A stretch of DNA of 64,000 bases from Ensifer sp. IC4062. Lineage in GTDB: Bacteria; Pseudomonadota; Alphaproteobacteria; Rhizobiales; Rhizobiaceae. The position numbers and the translations under genes are program-made. Under the pieces are notes generated by a model, which searched no databases, was not told the origin of the DNA, and saw nothing but the letters and a program-made list of their open reading frames with translations. Positions 61,462-64,000 of this stretch are shown in pieces; position 1 is the first letter of the stretch, and each line of letters starts with the position of its first letter. The stretch covers positions 1 to 64,000 of the forward strand of contig NZ_JADYVD010000045.1 in assembly GCF_020193575.1 (NCBI RefSeq). Direction: 5' to 3'.

Positions 61462-62059
61462 GGAAACCACTCGGCTTGCTGTCGATCTCGCGCGCTCGCT
61501 GCAGGGCCGCCCGATCGGTTACGACGCGAATATAGCGGTCGATCACCTCGCTTTCGGGCAGGATCTTGCGCATCCATTGCAGCGCGCTCGCCAGCAACAG
61601 ATCGGCCGCGCTCATGGTCTCGCCGAGCAGAAAGGTTTGGCGACTGAGGACTCCGATCACGTGGGCGCACATTTCGCTGTACAGCCTCGCCAGCGCCGGA
61701 TTGTTGACGGTCACGCCGGAGATATGGGCAAGCGCCGTCGGCTCGATGACTCCGGCATAATAGGCGAGCCAGGAAAGATAGGCGCCGCGCTCGGGATGGC
61801 CCGGCGGCCGGCCGAGACTGCAGTCTGGGTAGAGGTCGGTCAGATATTGCGCGACCGCGGCCGACTCCCAGATCACCGCGCCGTTATGCAGAAGTGCCGG
61901 CACCTGCTTGTGCGGATGCGGATTGTTTTCATCGGGCCCGCCCGAACCATCCCAGCGGCGGATGTTGACATAGCGGATCTCGTATTCGGCGCCAATTTCC
62001 TCGAGCAACCAGATGATGCGCGACGAGCGCGACAGCGGCGCATGGATGAGCGTCAGCAT
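61454..62059 (-). CDS. Glutathione S-transferase family protein
   Basis: This 201-residue GST-fold protein has a thioredoxin-like N-domain (LTLIHAPLSRSSRIIWLLEEIGAEYEI, EVPALLHNGAVIWESAAVAQYL) and an all-helical C-domain (LLGETMSAADLLLASALQWM). It overlaps the folA start by 8 bp. Between thyA and GST a hairpin with TTTT occurs on the plus strand only (62075-62095). Its substrate is not predictable. Confidence 0.88.
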   Translation of the reverse strand: MLTLIHAPLSRSSRIIWLLEEIGAEYEIRYVNIRRWDGSGGPDENNPHPHKQVPALLHNGAVIWESAAVAQYLTDLYPDCSLGRPPGHPERGAYLSWLAYYAGVIEPTALAHISGVTVNNPALARLYSEMCAHVIGVLSRQTFLLGETMSAADLLLASALQWMRKILPESEVIDRYIRVVTDRAALQRAREIDSKPSGFHD

Positions 62060-62231
62060 CGAACCCTCCCTATTGCGCCGCCTCGCGGCGCTTTTCCGAG
62101 AGCGCCGCCCGCGTCCTAGGGAACGCGGGAGAAAGCTACCGGTATTTTCGTTTCAGAACATAGACCGCTTCAGATACGTCACTTGCGCCCCGGCATCCGC
62201 GCCGACGCGGCCGGGTTCCACCCCGCCCTAG

Positions 62232-63026
62232 CTAGACGGCGACCGGCGCCCTGATATGTGAATCCGCTTCGTAGCCAACGAGCGTAAAGTCCTCGAACTT
62301 AAAGGAAAATATGTCCTTGACCGCCGGATTAACGCGCATTTCCGGCAACCGCCTCGGCGTTCGCGTCAGTTGCAGCCGCGCCTGTTCGAAGTGGTTGTGA
62401 TAGATGTGGGCGTCGCCGAGCGTGTGGACAAAATCGCCGGGCTTCAGTCCCGTCACCTGCGCAACCATCAAAGTCAGCAGCGCATAGGAGGCGATGTTGA
62501 ACGGCACGCCGAGGAAGATGTCCGCCGAACGCTGGTAAAGCTGGCAGGAGAGCTTGCCGCCGGCCACGTAGAATTGGAACAGGCAATGGCAGGGTGGCAG
62601 CGCCATCTCGTCGACCAGCGCCGGATTCCAGGCCGAAACGATGTGGCGGCGGGAATTCGGATTGGTCTTCAAGCCTTCGACGAGTGCTGCGATCTGGTCG
62701 ATGTGACCGCCATCGGGTGCCGGCCAGGAGCGCCACTGGTAACCGTAGACCGGCCCGAGTTCGCCTTTCTCGTCCGCCCACTCGTCCCAAATGCTTACGC
62801 CGTGTTCCTTGAGATAAGCGATATTCGTTTCGCCTTTGAGGAACCACAGGAGCTCGTGGATGATCGAGCGCAGGTGCAGCTTCTTTGTGGTCAGCACCGG
62901 AAAGCCTTGCGAGAGGTCGAAGCGCATCTGGTAGCCGAAGACCGAGCGCGTGCCCGTACCGGTGCGGTCACCGCGGTCGGTTCCCGTTGTCATCACGTGT
63001 TCGAGGAGATCGAGATATTGTCGCAT
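62232..63026 (-). CDS. thyA: Thymidylate synthase
   Basis: This 264-residue ThyA, exactly the usual length, has [18 protein letters not shown], the catalytic Cys 146 in [11 protein letters not shown], the dUMP-binding [20 protein letters not shown] and a C-terminal [15 protein letters not shown]. It methylates dUMP to dTMP and yields dihydrofolate, recycled by FolA encoded downstream. ATG 63026 replaces the longer frame to 63239. Confidence 0.96.
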   Translation of the reverse strand: MRQYLDLLEHVMTTGTDRGDRTGTGTRSVFGYQMRFDLSQGFPVLTTKKLHLRSIIHELLWFLKGETNIAYLKEHGVSIWDEWADEKGELGPVYGYQWRSWPAPDGGHIDQIAALVEGLKTNPNSRRHIVSAWNPALVDEMALPPCHCLFQFYVAGGKLSCQLYQRSADIFLGVPFNIASYALLTLMVAQVTGLKPGDFVHTLGDAHIYHNHFEQARLQLTRTPRRLPEMRVNPAVKDIFSFKFEDFTLVGYEADSHIRAPVAV

Positions 63027-63204
63027 GCTTCTTCGCCGACGATTCGTTCGCTTCGCCCAAAATAGGACGAAGCCCCCGGCGAACCAATGGCTAAGGCGAG
63101 TTTTCCCGCAAATTGATGCCGCGCCCCCCACTGCTATCAAGGAACGCGGCAGACGCTCCCAGCGTTCCCGAAGAAGGAGCCCTCGCGGTGGATCTAACCA
63201 CGCC

Positions 63205-63621
63205 ATGGCCGAAACCCTATTCGTCTTTGTCTTCGGCACCTTGAAGAAAGGCTTTCCCCTACATCGGCGAGGCCTTGCTCGGGCACGTTTCGTCGGGTTC
63301 TATCGGACAGCCCGGAAATATCCGATGCTGATTGCCGGACCGTGGTTCGCTCCGATGATGCTAGACGAACCGGGGCACGGTCGTTATGTCAGCGGCGAGC
63401 TTTATCAGGTCGATCCCGCCACGCTCGCAAAGCTTGACCGGTTGGAGGCGGTGGGCCGGCCGGGGAATTTTCGAAAGCGGATCCGCATTACCCCGAAGGG
63501 ATTCGGGCCGAGTTGCGACGCATTCGCCTATTTCAAAGCCAGGTTTTTGGCTTATCCGGTCCACACCGCATATCTCGCTTCCTACGCCGACAGGCGTTTC
63601 GTGCCGCCATGGCGGCGCTGA
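63205..63621 (+). CDS. Gamma-glutamylcyclotransferase-family (AIG2-like) protein
   Basis: This 138-residue protein has [72 protein letters not shown], which is the butirosin biosynthesis/GGCT fold with the acidic residue in LDRLE. It may release 5-oxoproline from gamma-glutamyl amines. ATG 63205 starts at the conserved domain. It is divergent from thyA with a 178-bp gap. Confidence 0.8.
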   Translation: MAETLFVFVFGTLKKGFPLHRRGLARARFVGFYRTARKYPMLIAGPWFAPMMLDEPGHGRYVSGELYQVDPATLAKLDRLEAVGRPGNFRKRIRITPKGFGPSCDAFAYFKARFLAYPVHTAYLASYADRRFVPPWRR

Positions 63622-63661
63622 GGCTATTTCCTCCAGTGTTCCGGTTCGTCTAGTCCCGCGC

Positions 63662-63880
63662 TCATTTCGCAGGACGCCGGTTTGCGGCGTGGTCCTGGTA
63701 TTGCTCGTTTCTCACGGCTCTTTCATCGAGGCCCCGCGTATCGGAATGCTGAGCCTTGTCCCGATTAGAAAGGACGTCGTTCTCACCAAGAACACCAGGT
63801 TTTACCTCAGTCTGTGCGCCGCTGCCTGAACCTTTGCCTTTGTCCGGTTTTCCGACGTGCTTGCGACTGGCGTGAGCCAT
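63662..63880 (-). CDS. Small basic, disordered protein (unknown function)
   Basis: This 72-residue protein (MAHASRKHVGKPDKGKGSGS..., VKPGVLGENDVLSNRDK, HSDTRGLDERAVRNEQYQDHAANRRPAK) is hydrophilic and probably unstructured. GAAAGGAGACGAACC precedes the ATG at 63880, a strong ribosome site, so it is probably a real small gene. The longer start at 63940 is unsupported. The end of the window (63881-64000) holds nothing recognisable. Confidence 0.65.
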   Translation of the reverse strand: MAHASRKHVGKPDKGKGSGSGAQTEVKPGVLGENDVLSNRDKAQHSDTRGLDERAVRNEQYQDHAANRRPAK

Positions 63881-64000
63881 GGTTCGTCTCCTTTCATTGT
63901 CTCGGATGAGTGCGAAAGTCTGCGCTTCAGCTCTCTGCACCCTTGTGGTGCCTGCTTTCCTGGTTCTTTCCGCGTGTCATGCTGCGATCGTCCTCATCGC

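Noticed and set aside
62075-62095. GCGCCGC/GCGGCGC hairpin followed by TTTT on the plus strand
   Set aside because: Both flanking genes are on the minus strand, where no T-run follows, so it is unlikely to be their terminator.
1-64000. CRISPR array, tRNA, rRNA or complete IS element
   Set aside because: No regularly spaced repeats, cloverleaf-like sequence, rRNA stretch or intact transposase was found on reading the window; short palindromic repeats explain the repetitive intergenic parts.

Overview
The window looks like chromosome from a fast-growing rhizobium (Alphaproteobacteria, Rhizobiales), most likely Sinorhizobium/Ensifer or a close relative. The reasons are high GC with strong third-position GC, housekeeping genes of rhizobial type (pdxJ, miaA/serB, ilvIH with a leaderless-type leader peptide, hflK-hflC-degP, folA, thyA), and small palindromic intergenic repeats resembling the RIME-type elements of rhizobia. 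No rRNA, tRNA, CRISPR array, prophage or complete insertion sequence was seen. The genus is an inference from gene content; no database was consulted.

Layout. 1-6.0 kb: an aminoglycoside-phosphotransferase-like fragment, a type II NADH dehydrogenase, an Lrp-type regulator divergent from an Asp/Glu-racemase-family enzyme, an HxlR regulator divergent from a QorB-like NAD(P)-binding oxidoreductase, and a 2-hydroxychromene-2-carboxylate isomerase-like protein. 6.2-10.2 kb: a complete bufferin-type metal-defence locus (bufA-bufB-bufC-doxX) divergent from an ECF sigma factor of SigF type and its NrsF-like membrane inhibitor. Both transcription units carry the same TGTAAC-N16-CGAA promoter. 10.2-22.4 kb: DUF983 protein, MocR regulator, a large O-acyltransferase, pdxJ, a DUF899 protein, a membrane-anchored wHTH-like protein, a MerR-LuxR composite regulator, a glycine-zipper lipoprotein, an EF-hand protein and a six-TM chemotaxis receptor.

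22.6-29.7 kb is the most unusual block: a compact five-gene operon on the minus strand. It encodes a class III nucleotide cyclase/AAA ATPase/TPR protein, a YcaO enzyme, a TfuA partner, an HExxH metallopeptidase-like protein and a Cys-rich protein. It looks like a peptide- or protein-modification system coupled to a signalling ATPase. I cannot assign it to a described pathway.

30-45 kb: RecD/Dda-like helicase, AbrB-family membrane protein, a secreted-repeat protein/ECF sigma/anti-sigma operon, a GNAT enzyme, a cobalt-type nitrile hydratase operon, an SDR-DoxX fusion with a DUF2269 protein, a LysE exporter, a methyltransferase, a cold-shock protein, an aldo/keto reductase, and ilvIH preceded by a leader peptide and attenuator. 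45-52 kb: a HerA-like ATPase, then a second HExxH protein paired with a metallo-beta-lactamase-fold protein. 52-64 kb: miaA and serB with overlapping head-to-head start codons, GNAT, a GcvA-like LysR regulator, an alpha/beta hydrolase, the hflK-hflC-DUF2065-ACT-degP cluster, folA, GST, thyA, a gamma-glutamylcyclotransferase-like protein and a small basic protein.
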